Below, one piece after another: positions 28,688-36,765 of a DNA stretch of 36,883 nt (its first letter is position 1; every line of letters starts with the position of its first letter). Made by a program: the position numbers and the translations under genes. The DNA is taken from positions 1 through 36,883 of the IMG/VR virus record IMGVR_UViG_3300031772_000126, one strand, 5' to 3'. Origin of the DNA: a virus. The notes beneath the pieces were generated by a model, which saw nothing but the letters and a program-made list of their open reading frames with translations, was not told the origin of the DNA and searched no databases.

Positions 28688-29049
28688 GCGCGACCGCCGA
28701 TGTGTCCCGATTTTTGAAGAGCGTTCAAGGCGTCACCGAACGGCGTTTGAAGGCGGCTCGAGAGGGCGTCGATCAGTTCGGCGAGGCGGTCCTGACGCGG
28801 GCGAAAGAACTCTGCCCGGTCGATACCGGGGCGCTCCGCCGAAGCGGAACCGCCCGGCCGGCGGAGGTGCATGGAACCGTCGTCACCAAGTCCCTGGGCT
28901 TCGACACCAACTATGCGGCGGCGGTGCACGAACGCCTGGACCTGCGGCACAAGCCGCCCACGCAGGCGAAGTTCCTGAAGTTCGCGATGAAGGAACTGGA
29001 CCACAAGTTCCTGCCGTACATGCGAGACGCGATCAACGGAGCCGGCTGA
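28684..29049 (+). CDS. HK97 gp10-like neck protein, 121 aa
   Basis: The ATG overlaps the previous stop. It has the family hallmark AKELCPVDTGALRRSG around 41-56, followed by TNYAAAVHERLD and a C-terminal helix. HK97 gp10-like proteins join the tail to the head connector. The fit is good in length and motif. Confidence 0.8.
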   Translation: MSATADVSRFLKSVQGVTERRLKAAREGVDQFGEAVLTRAKELCPVDTGALRRSGTARPAEVHGTVVTKSLGFDTNYAAAVHERLDLRHKPPTQAKFLKFAMKELDHKFLPYMRDAINGAG

Positions 29050-29050
29050 T

Positions 29051-29485
29051 ATGCCCTTCACCTTCGACACGTTCCTGCAGCAACTCGTGGCCGCGATCGC
29101 GGCGGCGACGGGGTTGGCGTATGCCAGCGCGCCTTTTGCGCTCTACCGGCACGTCGACCCGGGCGACGCGGCGAATTCCACCGACCCGTACTCGGTGCTC
29201 CGCGTCTATGCCGGCGACCAGGCCGCCACCACCCCCGAGCACACGCTCTCCATCCAGTGCATGACGAATGGCTCATCCTCCGCCGCCGCGTGGACGCGGG
29301 CGCAGTTGATCCGCAACACCCTGCTCGATACGGCGGGGCTGCCCAGGCGGATGTGGACGCTGACCACGTATCGAATTCTTGGAGTTACGCTGAGGCCCCT
29401 CATGGAGGTTGGCCCGGACGCAAATAGACGATCCCTGATCGTGTTTAACTTTGACGTAGACGCGGTGCTGCTGCCCGCGGCGTGA
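29051..29485 (+). CDS. Probable tail terminator, 144 aa
   Basis: It starts 1 nt after the neck gene stop. The protein begins MPFTFDTFLQQLVAAIAAAT, continues with PFALYRHVDPGDAANSTDPY and LSIQCMTNGSSSAAAWTRAQ, and ends VFNFDVDAVLLPAA. The pattern of an N-terminal helix, a short beta sheet with the QC.T.G....A....A helix, and a final strand is that of siphophage tail-terminator (minor capsid-like) proteins. These cap the tail tube before joining the head. Confidence 0.6.
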   Translation: MPFTFDTFLQQLVAAIAAATGLAYASAPFALYRHVDPGDAANSTDPYSVLRVYAGDQAATTPEHTLSIQCMTNGSSSAAAWTRAQLIRNTLLDTAGLPRRMWTLTTYRILGVTLRPLMEVGPDANRRSLIVFNFDVDAVLLPAA

Positions 29486-29497
29486 TTGGAGGCCTCA

Positions 29498-30013
29498 ATG
29501 GCGGAAGCGTATAGGGACCCGACCCACCTGAAACTGACGGCGTGGGATGTCAACTGGAATAGCAACGACCTGGGCTGGGCGGACAAAGTCACGCCCAAGC
29601 TGGAGTTCATCACCAAAGAGAAGAAGGTGGGCACCCTGGGCAATGTTCCCATCGGAGAGTGGTTCCTGGGCATGTCGGGCATCGTCACCGTTGAGTTTCG
29701 CGAGATCGTGCTGGACCTGGTGCAGAAGATGTGCCCCTGGTGGGCGAGCGGCGCGACGATGCTGACGCCGGCCGCGGGCGTCGATCTCTATACCTACGCC
29801 CAAAAACTTGTGCTCCACCCGCACGACATCGCCGCGGGAACGCTGACGGATGATCTGACGATCTACAAGGCCGTCCCGTTGAAGCCCTATGCGGTCGAAC
29901 GCGACGGCGAGACGCCCGACAAGTGGGCCGTCGACTTCAAGATCTTCCCCGACCAGTCCAAGCTCGCCGCGAGCGGCCTGGTCTATGGATACTACGGCGT
30001 GGCGCCGACGTGA
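29498..30013 (+). CDS. Probable major tail (tube) protein, 171 aa
   Basis: The start at 29498 has ttggagg nine bases upstream; the frame opens four codons earlier at TTG. The protein is beta-rich with LKLTAWDVNWNSNDLGWADK, VTPKLEFITKEKKVGTLGNV, GMSGIVTVEFREIVLDLVQK and a C-terminal KWAVDFKIFPDQ. The sequence of strands and its size fit a non-contractile tail tube protein. No sheath gene is present, so the tail is siphovirus-like. A heptad array follows. Confidence 0.65.
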   Translation: MAEAYRDPTHLKLTAWDVNWNSNDLGWADKVTPKLEFITKEKKVGTLGNVPIGEWFLGMSGIVTVEFREIVLDLVQKMCPWWASGATMLTPAAGVDLYTYAQKLVLHPHDIAAGTLTDDLTIYKAVPLKPYAVERDGETPDKWAVDFKIFPDQSKLAASGLVYGYYGVAPT

Positions 30014-30018
30014 GCAGA

Positions 30019-30075
30019 GGCAACTGACAACTGGCAACTACCTCCGGCAACTGGCAACTAACAACTGGCAACTAC
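30019..30075. repeat. Heptanucleotide array 18 (TGGCAAC on +)
   Basis: Seven heptads (tgacaac, tggcaac, tggcaac, taacaac, tggcaac and variants) with a cctcc interruption, filling the whole gap between tail tube and chaperone genes. Confidence 0.9.
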
Positions 30076-30076
30076 C

Positions 30077-30442
30077 ATGAACATTGATGTTGACAAACTG
30101 ATCGCCGAGGCCGTGCAGACACTGCTGCCCTGGTCCCTGACGATCAAGATCGGCGGCGTGGAGTACACGGTGCGGCCCCTGACGGTTGCGGATGTGGCGG
30201 TCGCCGAACAGATCCAGAAGTCGGTCGCCGCTGAGAGCGACCCCGGGCGCCTGGAGGAGCTGGCCAGATCGATGTTCGACCTGATCACCGGCTGGTTCGC
30301 CGAGCCCAGGCCGGACCTGGCGAAACTGACGGCGGATCAGATGCAGGCCGTACTCGGTAGCATCATGGTGTACCTCGCAAAAAAAAAGTCGGAGGCGATT
30401 ATGCGGGCGACGAAGGCGGCGGTCGAGGCGGCGAGGTCCTGA
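30077..30442 (+). CDS. Tail assembly chaperone, zero-frame product (lambda gpG-like), 121 aa
   Basis: The protein (MNIDVDKLIAEAVQTLLPWS, GGVEYTVRPLTVADVAVAEQ, TDQMQAVLGSIMVYLAKKKS) has the acidic helical character of tail chaperones. It lies between tail tube and tape measure. Near its end codons GCA AAA AAA AAG contain the slippery heptamer A AAA AAG (30382-30388). A -1 shift there adds a 105-residue second domain. The shorter form ends normally 17 codons later. The pair of products at a fixed ratio builds the tail around the tape measure. Confidence 0.8.
   Translation: MNIDVDKLIAEAVQTLLPWSLTIKIGGVEYTVRPLTVADVAVAEQIQKSVAAESDPGRLEELARSMFDLITGWFAEPRPDLAKLTADQMQAVLGSIMVYLAKKKSEAIMRATKAAVEAARS
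30382..30388 (+). promoter_or_regulatory. Programmed -1 ribosomal frameshift site, A AAA AAG
   Basis: A nine-A run (30379-30387) followed by G. In the zero frame it is GCA AAA AAA AAG. The heptamer A AAA AAG is the efficient E. coli dnaX type. A -1 slip re-enters the next frame, which then stays open to 30705. A downstream stimulatory hairpin was not confidently identified. Confidence 0.8.
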
Positions 30443-30705
30443 GCTGGGGCGAAGTGCCGGCGGCGATCCTGTTCGCCGTACCGGCACTGACGCCCGGAGA
30501 GGTGCTGGCGATGCGAGCGGACCTGGCCATGTATACGCTGCAAGGGAGAGCGGACTTCATGCGCCGATTCGCGCCGGGCGTGGGAGGCGGCGGGGAAACG
30601 GCGCGGCCGGAGGTCAGGCATATGCCCGACGGCACCATCCGCACCCGCATCACGTCGTTCGATCAGCTCGCCGCCGAGATGAAACAGCATGGAGGTAAAC
30701 TCTGA
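30388..30705 (+). CDS. Tail chaperone second domain, -1 frame (lambda gpT-like)
   Basis: From the slippery site the -1 frame reads GGDYAGDEGGGRGGEVLSWG then VPAAILFAVPALTPGEVLAM and FDQLAAEMKQHGGKL, ending one base into the tape-measure start (TGATG). The fusion with the upstream gene would be about 209 residues. A GTG at 30454 could allow independent initiation, but there is no good Shine-Dalgarno before it. The Gly-rich linker at the junction is typical of frameshifted tail chaperones. Confidence 0.8.
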   Translation, partial: VGGDYAGDEGGGRGGEVLSWGEVPAAILFAVPALTPGEVLAMRADLAMYTLQGRADFMRRFAPGVGGGGETARPEVRHMPDGTIRTRITSFDQLAAEMKQHGGKL

Positions 30706-31889
30706 TGTCAGAAGTTGCCGCCATCACGGGAGCGATGAAGTTCGACTTCTCGCAGTACATGCGGGGGATGATGCAGGTGCAGTCGCTCACCGCGATCTTC
30801 CCGCAGTGCGTCACCAACTTCATCGCCAACCCGCTGCTGGGGCTGGTGGGGATCTTCAAGGACGCGACGCGCACCATCGCGGGGTGGGTGGGCAACCTCG
30901 CGGAAGCGGCGGACTCGGCCGATGAACTGGCGGCGAGCGTGGGCATGAATGTCGAGTTCATGACCGCCTTCGCCCGCGTGGCGGAGTTGAATGGAGCGAG
31001 CCTCCAGGATGTCGGCCAAGCCGCTCAGTTTCTCAATCGATCCATGGCGGAAGCGGCCGCCGGTGGCGACAAGGCGAAAGTATTCGGCGATCTGGGCGTG
31101 AAATTCAGAAACTCGGCGGGGGGCATGCGAACCGCCGAAGAGGTGATCCTCGATGTCGGCGAAGCCCTCAAAAACTTGCCCGACGCGGCTAAGCGGACGG
31201 ACATGGCGATGGACCTGCTGGGCCGCGGGGCAGGGCCCATGATCACTGTGTTCATGCAGGGGAAAGCGGCCATCGAAGATCAGATGAATACCTTTCGGCA
31301 GTTGGGCGGGGTCACGACGGTGGAAGAGGCGAAGATCGCGTCCGCGTTCATGGACACGGCGAATATGGTCGGCAAGGCCTGGGAGGGGGTCAAGAAGGCT
31401 CTGGCGATCCCCCTGATGCAGGGACTGACGCCACACCTGCAAATGATGGTGGATTGGTTCAAGACCAACCCCGATGCCATGAAGCAGAAGATGCAGGACC
31501 TGGCCAACGGCATCGTCAACGCCTTCAAGCTGGTGGGGGCGACAGTCGAGTTCCTGCTCAATAACCTGAACGCGGTGATCATCGCGTCAACGACCCTGGC
31601 GGGCGTGTGGGCAGGGTTCAAGATCGGCGGCGGCATCGGGGCCATCGCCGGCGGAGCGGCGGGGTTGGGGGCTGGGATGTACCTGACGCGGAATACCGGT
31701 GGGGCGGGGGCAGGGGGAGGAGGCGGAGTCGTTATCCAGAACCTCAACGTCCAGGCACCCCCGCTCGATCAGGCTACCACCACACGCATCGCCGGGAGCC
31801 TCCAGGCACCCCTCCGTGATGCCATGCACCAGCAGCAGACCGACTACGAGGGCCAGTTCAAAGCCGCCGCCATGGCAGGAGGGATCTGA
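30705..31889 (+). CDS. Tape measure protein, 394 aa
   Basis: ATG 30705 shares one base with the chaperone stop; ggagg lies eight bases upstream. The protein starts SEVAAITGAMKFDFSQYMRG and has long helices (e.g. LADSADELAASVGM, ESARVEELNGASLQDVGQ-type). Hydrophobic stretches occur near residues 40-60 and 285-330 (VIIASTTLAGVWAGFKIGGG, AIAGGAAGLGAGMYL). TMP-type proteins set tail length. At 394 residues the tail should be short, roughly 60 nm if the usual 1.5 angstrom per residue applies. It ends with a Gln-rich tail. Confidence 0.75.
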   Translation: MSEVAAITGAMKFDFSQYMRGMMQVQSLTAIFPQCVTNFIANPLLGLVGIFKDATRTIAGWVGNLAEAADSADELAASVGMNVEFMTAFARVAELNGASLQDVGQAAQFLNRSMAEAAAGGDKAKVFGDLGVKFRNSAGGMRTAEEVILDVGEALKNLPDAAKRTDMAMDLLGRGAGPMITVFMQGKAAIEDQMNTFRQLGGVTTVEEAKIASAFMDTANMVGKAWEGVKKALAIPLMQGLTPHLQMMVDWFKTNPDAMKQKMQDLANGIVNAFKLVGATVEFLLNNLNAVIIASTTLAGVWAGFKIGGGIGAIAGGAAGLGAGMYLTRNTGGAGAGGGGGVVIQNLNVQAPPLDQATTTRIAGSLQAPLRDAMHQQQTDYEGQFKAAAMAGGI

Positions 31890-31892
31890 ACC

Positions 31893-33146
31893 ATGGCCGC
31901 ACTCGACGCCGTTATCCGATGCACCGTAGGGACCACTGGTTTCCAGCTGACCAGCTGCAAACTCCACGAGGAGCCTATCATCCGCGAGGGCGCGGGGCTC
32001 GGCTACGGCCGGATCGGCACGAAGATCGTCGTCACCTGCAAGGGGTGGATCGAAGGTGCGACCGCCGACCTGTTCAACACGGCGCTGTGGGCGGTCAAAA
32101 ACGCCCTGAGCTCGCCTGGGCAGAACTTCATCGTCTACGGCCCGGGCGACCGCGTGGAGGTGAGCATCCTCGCCGCCCGCGTGCTCGACGGAGGCCCGCA
32201 CATCACCCTGGATGTGGACGACGGGGCAATCAACTTCAGGGAGATCAGCTTCACCGTCAATGCGCAGACGGCACGCGCGGGCGGAGGCGGAGGAAACAGC
32301 GATACTCCGGGGGGAGAGGACCCGGTTGATTTCTACGAGGCCTTGATGAAGGTGGCCGTGCGTCCGGATGGACTCAGCACGATCACGTACACGGGCGAGA
32401 TTCGCGGCCCGAACGTCCTGGCTCGATTGGCCGCTGTCCTGGTGGGGTTCAACGCCGACTACCCAAGCAACTGGTGGATCAAAAACCACGACTATGAGGT
32501 CAACGAGGCCGGGGATCGGCTCAGCTACACCCTCACCGCAGTGCGACTGAAAGACGAGCAACCGGTGGCGGCGGTGAATGCCGCGATCGACATCGTGCTC
32601 ACGCACAGCCGCGAGGTCGATGAGGGCAGTCGCTGCATGGAGACGTGGGCCTTTGAGGGCATCGTCGACGGGGATGTGGATGTGATGATCAATTGGGTGC
32701 GAAACCACTTCTCGCCCGAAACGGCCATCCTCCGCGAATCCGTCGCGGTCACCAGCATCAAAGAGCGCCGGGTGTCGGCGAGCTTCACGACGGTGCGGTG
32801 CTTCGAGGCGGGCGGGGTATTCAATCAGCAGCAGACCCTGCGATTCGCCAAGGCCCAGAAGGTCTACGATGTGAAGGAATATCCTGGGCTCGATCCAATC
32901 CTTTTGGAACGGTGCAAAACCGTGGGGAGGTTGGTGCAGTCTGGTTCGGCGATCGCCATCGCTGCGTACCCGCCCGCGGCGTCGCCGGTGCTACCCAGCG
33001 CGCCGATGCTTGAGCCGCCAGAGATAGTGCGCAGCCCGCTGAATGCGGTCGAACGCCAGACGCAGTGGACGTACGTTATGGCGGTGACCGATCCGATCTG
33101 GGATCTGTCGAAGCTGCCCGCCGGGGTGCTGGGGGGTGGAAAATGA
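31893..33146 (+). CDS. Distal-tail/baseplate protein, 417 aa
   Basis: It starts 3 nt after the tape-measure stop. The N-terminal domain has IREGAGLGYGRIGTKIVVTC and a first repeated-looking domain. A Gly-rich linker (RAGGGGGNSDTPGGEDP) near residue 128 leads to a second domain with VLVGFNADYPSNWWIKNHDY and VEVNEAGDRLSYTLTAV. The C-terminus is Pro-rich. Position directly after the tape measure fits a Dit-like hub protein. The exact family is not recognised. Confidence 0.55.
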   Translation: MAALDAVIRCTVGTTGFQLTSCKLHEEPIIREGAGLGYGRIGTKIVVTCKGWIEGATADLFNTALWAVKNALSSPGQNFIVYGPGDRVEVSILAARVLDGGPHITLDVDDGAINFREISFTVNAQTARAGGGGGNSDTPGGEDPVDFYEALMKVAVRPDGLSTITYTGEIRGPNVLARLAAVLVGFNADYPSNWWIKNHDYEVNEAGDRLSYTLTAVRLKDEQPVAAVNAAIDIVLTHSREVDEGSRCMETWAFEGIVDGDVDVMINWVRNHFSPETAILRESVAVTSIKERRVSASFTTVRCFEAGGVFNQQQTLRFAKAQKVYDVKEYPGLDPILLERCKTVGRLVQSGSAIAIAAYPPAASPVLPSAPMLEPPEIVRSPLNAVERQTQWTYVMAVTDPIWDLSKLPAGVLGGGK

Positions 33147-35347
33147 GCGCGGACGATAAGCGACTCAACTATGTGACGTTCTTGCCGGATGGGGCGAATG
33201 TCGCACGCATGACCTCTCGCGTGTACCTGAAACTGGAGGGGGAGTTCGTGCTGACGGCGGGCGTGAGGCCATCGGGACCGAACCGGGCGATCCTCCCATA
33301 CACGGAGTTCGCTAAACTCTTTGACAAAGACGGCATTTTCCGGCCACGGGGCGCGATTGAGTTCTGGGAGTCCTTGCCGGATGGGGATGGACCCCCAACG
33401 CCCAAACACTGGATCGGTTCCATCAACATCGTCTTCTGCGAACCCATGAGCTATGGGACGCCGGTGGGGGAGGCCCAGCCCATCATCACCGAGTATCGCC
33501 TATTCCTCAGCGACCGCCGATGCCTCTACTCGGCGCCGTACTGCTCGTACCTGTCACTGGGCCGGATCAACGTGACGAAAGGCAAGTTGGGGAGCCTCTA
33601 TACGAACTCGCAACTAATCCAATTGTGCCTCGACGCGATGGGAGTGGTGCTTGCCGCGGCCCTCTCCAAAGAAGTGGAAGAGTTGCCGGCCATCGAGGAC
33701 TTGGACTGGAATGGGGCGGACCCCGCCGATGAGTTGGTGAAGATCCTGGACAAGTTGGGGGCGGCCATGTGCGTGCGCGGTGACGGGAATGTCGTGATTG
33801 AAATGAAAGGCGATGGCGATTGCCCGGATCAGACGGGCGGGGATGCGATGCCGGAGTTTCGGCTTCCCCAACTTCGCAAGGGCGGGCAGTCCGTTGTGGT
33901 CGCGAGCCTCCCCGTGCCCGTGATCGACACGTACACCCAAGGGACCATCGGGCCGAATGAATGGGAGTTCGTGATCTCGACGCTCTACTTTGCGACCAAT
34001 GCCTATCCTGGCCGGGATTGGGTAACGGTTGACGAGGTCGAGCGGGATCACCCGACGTGGGCGAGGGAGGGCATTACCTGGGCCCATGATTATTACCAAT
34101 GGAAAGAGCAATTCTGCGAACACGCATTCGACCACTTGCGCCTCAGCAAACGCTTCGCCGACCCAGGGATCAGTCCGGTGCTGAACCTGGTGATCAATGC
34201 GGACGGCACGGCGTCGCCTCCGACGGTTCGGGCGAAGATCGCGACGGCCCACGCTGACGGCTGGTGGCACCCGGCGACGGGATTTACTGATGTGCCTATC
34301 CTGCTTCGCTTAAGGGATGCAAAGACCGAGGAGTTCATCTTTGAGGTTGCCTATCGGTTGCTGAATGTGGCCTACGACTGCGATAACATGGCGTTGACCT
34401 ACGTCCGACTCCAAGCCGCCGACTTGCAGATCTCATTCAGCATGGAAGGGTCAAAGGGCGGAACCAAAACCTACTTCATCGGGGGCTACCAGCGGGAACT
34501 GGATCGCCTGGAGCCGCTATCGGAAAGTGAGTGCCTGACGATCCTGAATGGCACCACACACGGCGACGAGAAAAAAGACAAACCGAAGATCGCCGTGCTC
34601 CTCCGTCCGGATCTGGCCCCGCGCCGCGTCGATGGCGTTTGGATCAACGCGAACGCGATGAAGGCGCAGGCGTTGGCGATCGCCACGAAGTATCTGATGG
34701 TCGATTGCGAGACGCCCAGAATCCTCTGCTTCGCTGGCCTCAAAGCGGTGGAGCTCTCCGGGGCGGTCAATGAGGTGCGATGGAGCCAGGACGCATTCAC
34801 GACAATGGTGGAAGTGAACACGTGGCATTGCCCGGGCGCCATGGCGAGGGATCGCGAATCGCTCCGCAAGGCCACACAAGGCGCGTTTGCCGGGGAATCG
34901 ACCTCGGTGCAACGCCGACTCGAGCTGGGCGGCGCAGGGGCGGTCACTCCAACAGTTGTCATCGGACCTGGGCAATCCGTGGCGCCCGGCGGCGCTGCCG
35001 TCCTCTGGGCCACCGCGAAAACCACCTGGACGGGCGGGAATACCATGTGGTGTACCCGTCGCACCAGCTTGCTGGATGCCACCGTTCCTCCAGGGTCGCA
35101 GGATGTCATGCTCGACCTGACCATGCCGTTCTGGGTCAGCCCTGTCGAGGTGCAGATCGGGGCGGGCGATCCCCTGCCCTATATCCTCATCGGGGCGAAT
35201 GAGGGGTTGTGTCTGGCGATCAAGCAGGGAGGAACCGGCAGTGAGTCCATTGGCATGGGCACGACCGCGGGCCAGGTGCCGATCATGATCAATAATGCGG
35301 ATTGGGCGTGGGAACTGCCCTTCGGCGTCAACATCCCCGTGGAATGA
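33143..35347 (+). CDS. Tail-tip / hub protein, 734 aa
   Basis: The ATG at 33143 overlaps the preceding stop (ATGA). The frame upstream of it is shadow. The protein is mixed, with LPYTEFAKLFDKDGIFRPRG, WIGSINIVFCEPMSYGTPVG, a central NVVIEMKGDGDCPDQTGGDA and WHPATGFTDVPILLRLRDAK. The C-terminal third is Thr/Gly-rich beta. In siphophages the gene after Dit is the tail-tip (Tal-like) protein that binds the host and may carry an enzyme; no enzyme motif is visible. Family unknown. Confidence 0.55.
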   Translation: MSADDKRLNYVTFLPDGANVARMTSRVYLKLEGEFVLTAGVRPSGPNRAILPYTEFAKLFDKDGIFRPRGAIEFWESLPDGDGPPTPKHWIGSINIVFCEPMSYGTPVGEAQPIITEYRLFLSDRRCLYSAPYCSYLSLGRINVTKGKLGSLYTNSQLIQLCLDAMGVVLAAALSKEVEELPAIEDLDWNGADPADELVKILDKLGAAMCVRGDGNVVIEMKGDGDCPDQTGGDAMPEFRLPQLRKGGQSVVVASLPVPVIDTYTQGTIGPNEWEFVISTLYFATNAYPGRDWVTVDEVERDHPTWAREGITWAHDYYQWKEQFCEHAFDHLRLSKRFADPGISPVLNLVINADGTASPPTVRAKIATAHADGWWHPATGFTDVPILLRLRDAKTEEFIFEVAYRLLNVAYDCDNMALTYVRLQAADLQISFSMEGSKGGTKTYFIGGYQRELDRLEPLSESECLTILNGTTHGDEKKDKPKIAVLLRPDLAPRRVDGVWINANAMKAQALAIATKYLMVDCETPRILCFAGLKAVELSGAVNEVRWSQDAFTTMVEVNTWHCPGAMARDRESLRKATQGAFAGESTSVQRRLELGGAGAVTPTVVIGPGQSVAPGGAAVLWATAKTTWTGGNTMWCTRRTSLLDATVPPGSQDVMLDLTMPFWVSPVEVQIGAGDPLPYILIGANEGLCLAIKQGGTGSESIGMGTTAGQVPIMINNADWAWELPFGVNIPVE

Positions 35348-35348
35348 C

Positions 35349-36578
35349 ATGACCCTCAACGATCCCATCACGCGCGAAACCCACATGACCAGCCTGTCGC
35401 TGTGGAATATGTTCATCACGGCGATGAATCAGCGGTACGCCATCAGGTGCGAGGGATGGTCCGCCCATCCCCTCCTCGCCGCATCGCCGCATTGTGCGCT
35501 GGTCGATACCGCCGCATGGGATGGCGAGTCCGTACCGCTCGCTGACCGGTTCTCGATCAATACGCTCCGCCGCCTGGCGAACGGAGGATGGTGGGTGAGG
35601 CCCTACGATGAGATCGACTATGCGAATCCGCAGGCATCTGTGGGATTTTGCTACACCGAGGCCGAGATCAAGGGACACGAGGATGGCTGGCGACGAATCC
35701 GGGCGGCTCGGTTCTACGATCCATCAGACACCACCTACGACTGCGGATTGGACGTGAGGGAGGGGGATTACGCACGGTGGGTCGAGAACCCAGGTGTGTC
35801 GGGGGGCACTTGGAACGTCTACCACCGCTCCGGCGGAGTTTGGACTCTGTGCGGGCGACCCCATGAGCAACTTCCGACACTGCTCGGCGACGGCGGTGAT
35901 GATCGCCGTCTGTATGGGGATTTCTCGCCGGGCGACTATTGGGGCTGGTATCTCCTCGAAGACACGCGGCTTGCGTATTTAAAAATGAAACGGTGGCTCT
36001 TCCCCTACTGGTTGCCCGTCGAATTTGCGTGGCCAGATGCGAGTGCATGGACGTGCGATGGGCACGGGGCTGAGGCGACTTGGGGAGCGGCGGCGTCAGA
36101 GGCGGAGGCGGAATTCGATGCCGCGACGCATGAGGAAGCCCCGGGTGAGCACTGCTGGTTTGAGGGGAGCGGAACGATTGGAATAGGGTTTGTGGCGAAT
36201 GCGGAGTCGGGCCAGGATCGGGCGAAAGCTGACTTTGGTGGCGATCCCGGACCGACTGGATTGATGGTGCGATTTTTCACCTACGTTCGTCGCCCGTATA
36301 CCGGTTGGGAGGAGCCCTCGGAGTATGACGCCAATGGGACTGGGTTCGTCGAGTATGAATGGAACGCCATCGGGCAGACCACAGCGGTGGAGGAATCTGG
36401 TGGGCAGTTCTATCGGTACAGTGACGTGGTCGGCGATGTGGACACTCGGCCCGCCCGATGCTCCGATCCATCGACGCCTGGGTACGCCGGCTACTGCATC
36501 CGTGGTTGGGTGGCTGGTAGCCTGACATGGGGATACGAGGTGGTGGCGGACGGAGAAGGTCTGTTCACGTATGGCTAA
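35349..36578 (+). CDS. C-terminal tail protein, aromatic-rich, 409 aa
   Basis: It starts at 35349, one base after the previous stop, and ends with tandem stops TAA TAG. The protein is rich in Trp, Tyr and Asp (NGGWWVRPYDEIDYANPQAS, YWGWYLLEDTRLAYLKMKRW, FPYWLPVEFAWPDASAWTCD). A HCWF-E-containing middle and a C-terminal domain with YRYSDVVGDVDTR and YAGYCIRGWVAGSLTWGY follow. This is a likely host-recognition tail protein. No enzyme motif or family is recognised. Confidence 0.55.
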   Translation: MTLNDPITRETHMTSLSLWNMFITAMNQRYAIRCEGWSAHPLLAASPHCALVDTAAWDGESVPLADRFSINTLRRLANGGWWVRPYDEIDYANPQASVGFCYTEAEIKGHEDGWRRIRAARFYDPSDTTYDCGLDVREGDYARWVENPGVSGGTWNVYHRSGGVWTLCGRPHEQLPTLLGDGGDDRRLYGDFSPGDYWGWYLLEDTRLAYLKMKRWLFPYWLPVEFAWPDASAWTCDGHGAEATWGAAASEAEAEFDAATHEEAPGEHCWFEGSGTIGIGFVANAESGQDRAKADFGGDPGPTGLMVRFFTYVRRPYTGWEEPSEYDANGTGFVEYEWNAIGQTTAVEESGGQFYRYSDVVGDVDTRPARCSDPSTPGYAGYCIRGWVAGSLTWGYEVVADGEGLFTYG

Positions 36579-36586
36579 TAGCCCTG

Positions 36587-36607
36587 ATCGCGGTGGCCGC
36601 TCGCGAT
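36587..36607 (+). terminator. Possible weak hairpin terminator of late operon
   Basis: ATCGCG-GTGGCCGCT-CGCGAT forms a 6-bp stem nine bases after the last late stop. No T run follows, so its efficiency as a terminator is doubtful. Confidence 0.3.
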
Positions 36608-36726
36608 TGGCTCCGTGAAGTTGTGGCCCTTTCGACTACGGTTCGATCTGTGGTCGATTGACAATCGAATCGCGCAGAAAATGCCGGCCCGCATGGGTCC
36701 GGCTGATTGTCTGCGCTGGGGGGCTG

Positions 36727-36765
36727 TGCAAAGTACCTGTCCCAAAATGCAAAGTGGCGTGTCCC
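36727..36765. repeat. Two direct repeats TGCAAAGT...TGTCCC
   Basis: TGCAAAGTACCTGTCCC (36727-36743) and TGCAAAGTGGCGTGTCCC (36748-36765), 4 bp apart. They resemble either end-binding sites of a Mu-type transposase or REP/RAYT-type intergenic repeats of the host. A hairpin follows directly. Confidence 0.6.

Noticed and set aside
4164-30075. Heptad arrays considered as CRISPR arrays
   Set aside because: Units are 7 bp with no spacers between them, and no cas-like gene is present.
30454-30705. Independent gene with GTG start after the chaperone
   Set aside because: The frame is open back to the A AAA AAG site and lacks a ribosome-binding site, so a frameshift product is more likely.
29498-36578. 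Contractile (myovirus, Mu-like) tail
   Set aside because: No tail sheath gene or gpD/gpU-like baseplate proteins are recognised. The order fits a siphovirus tail.
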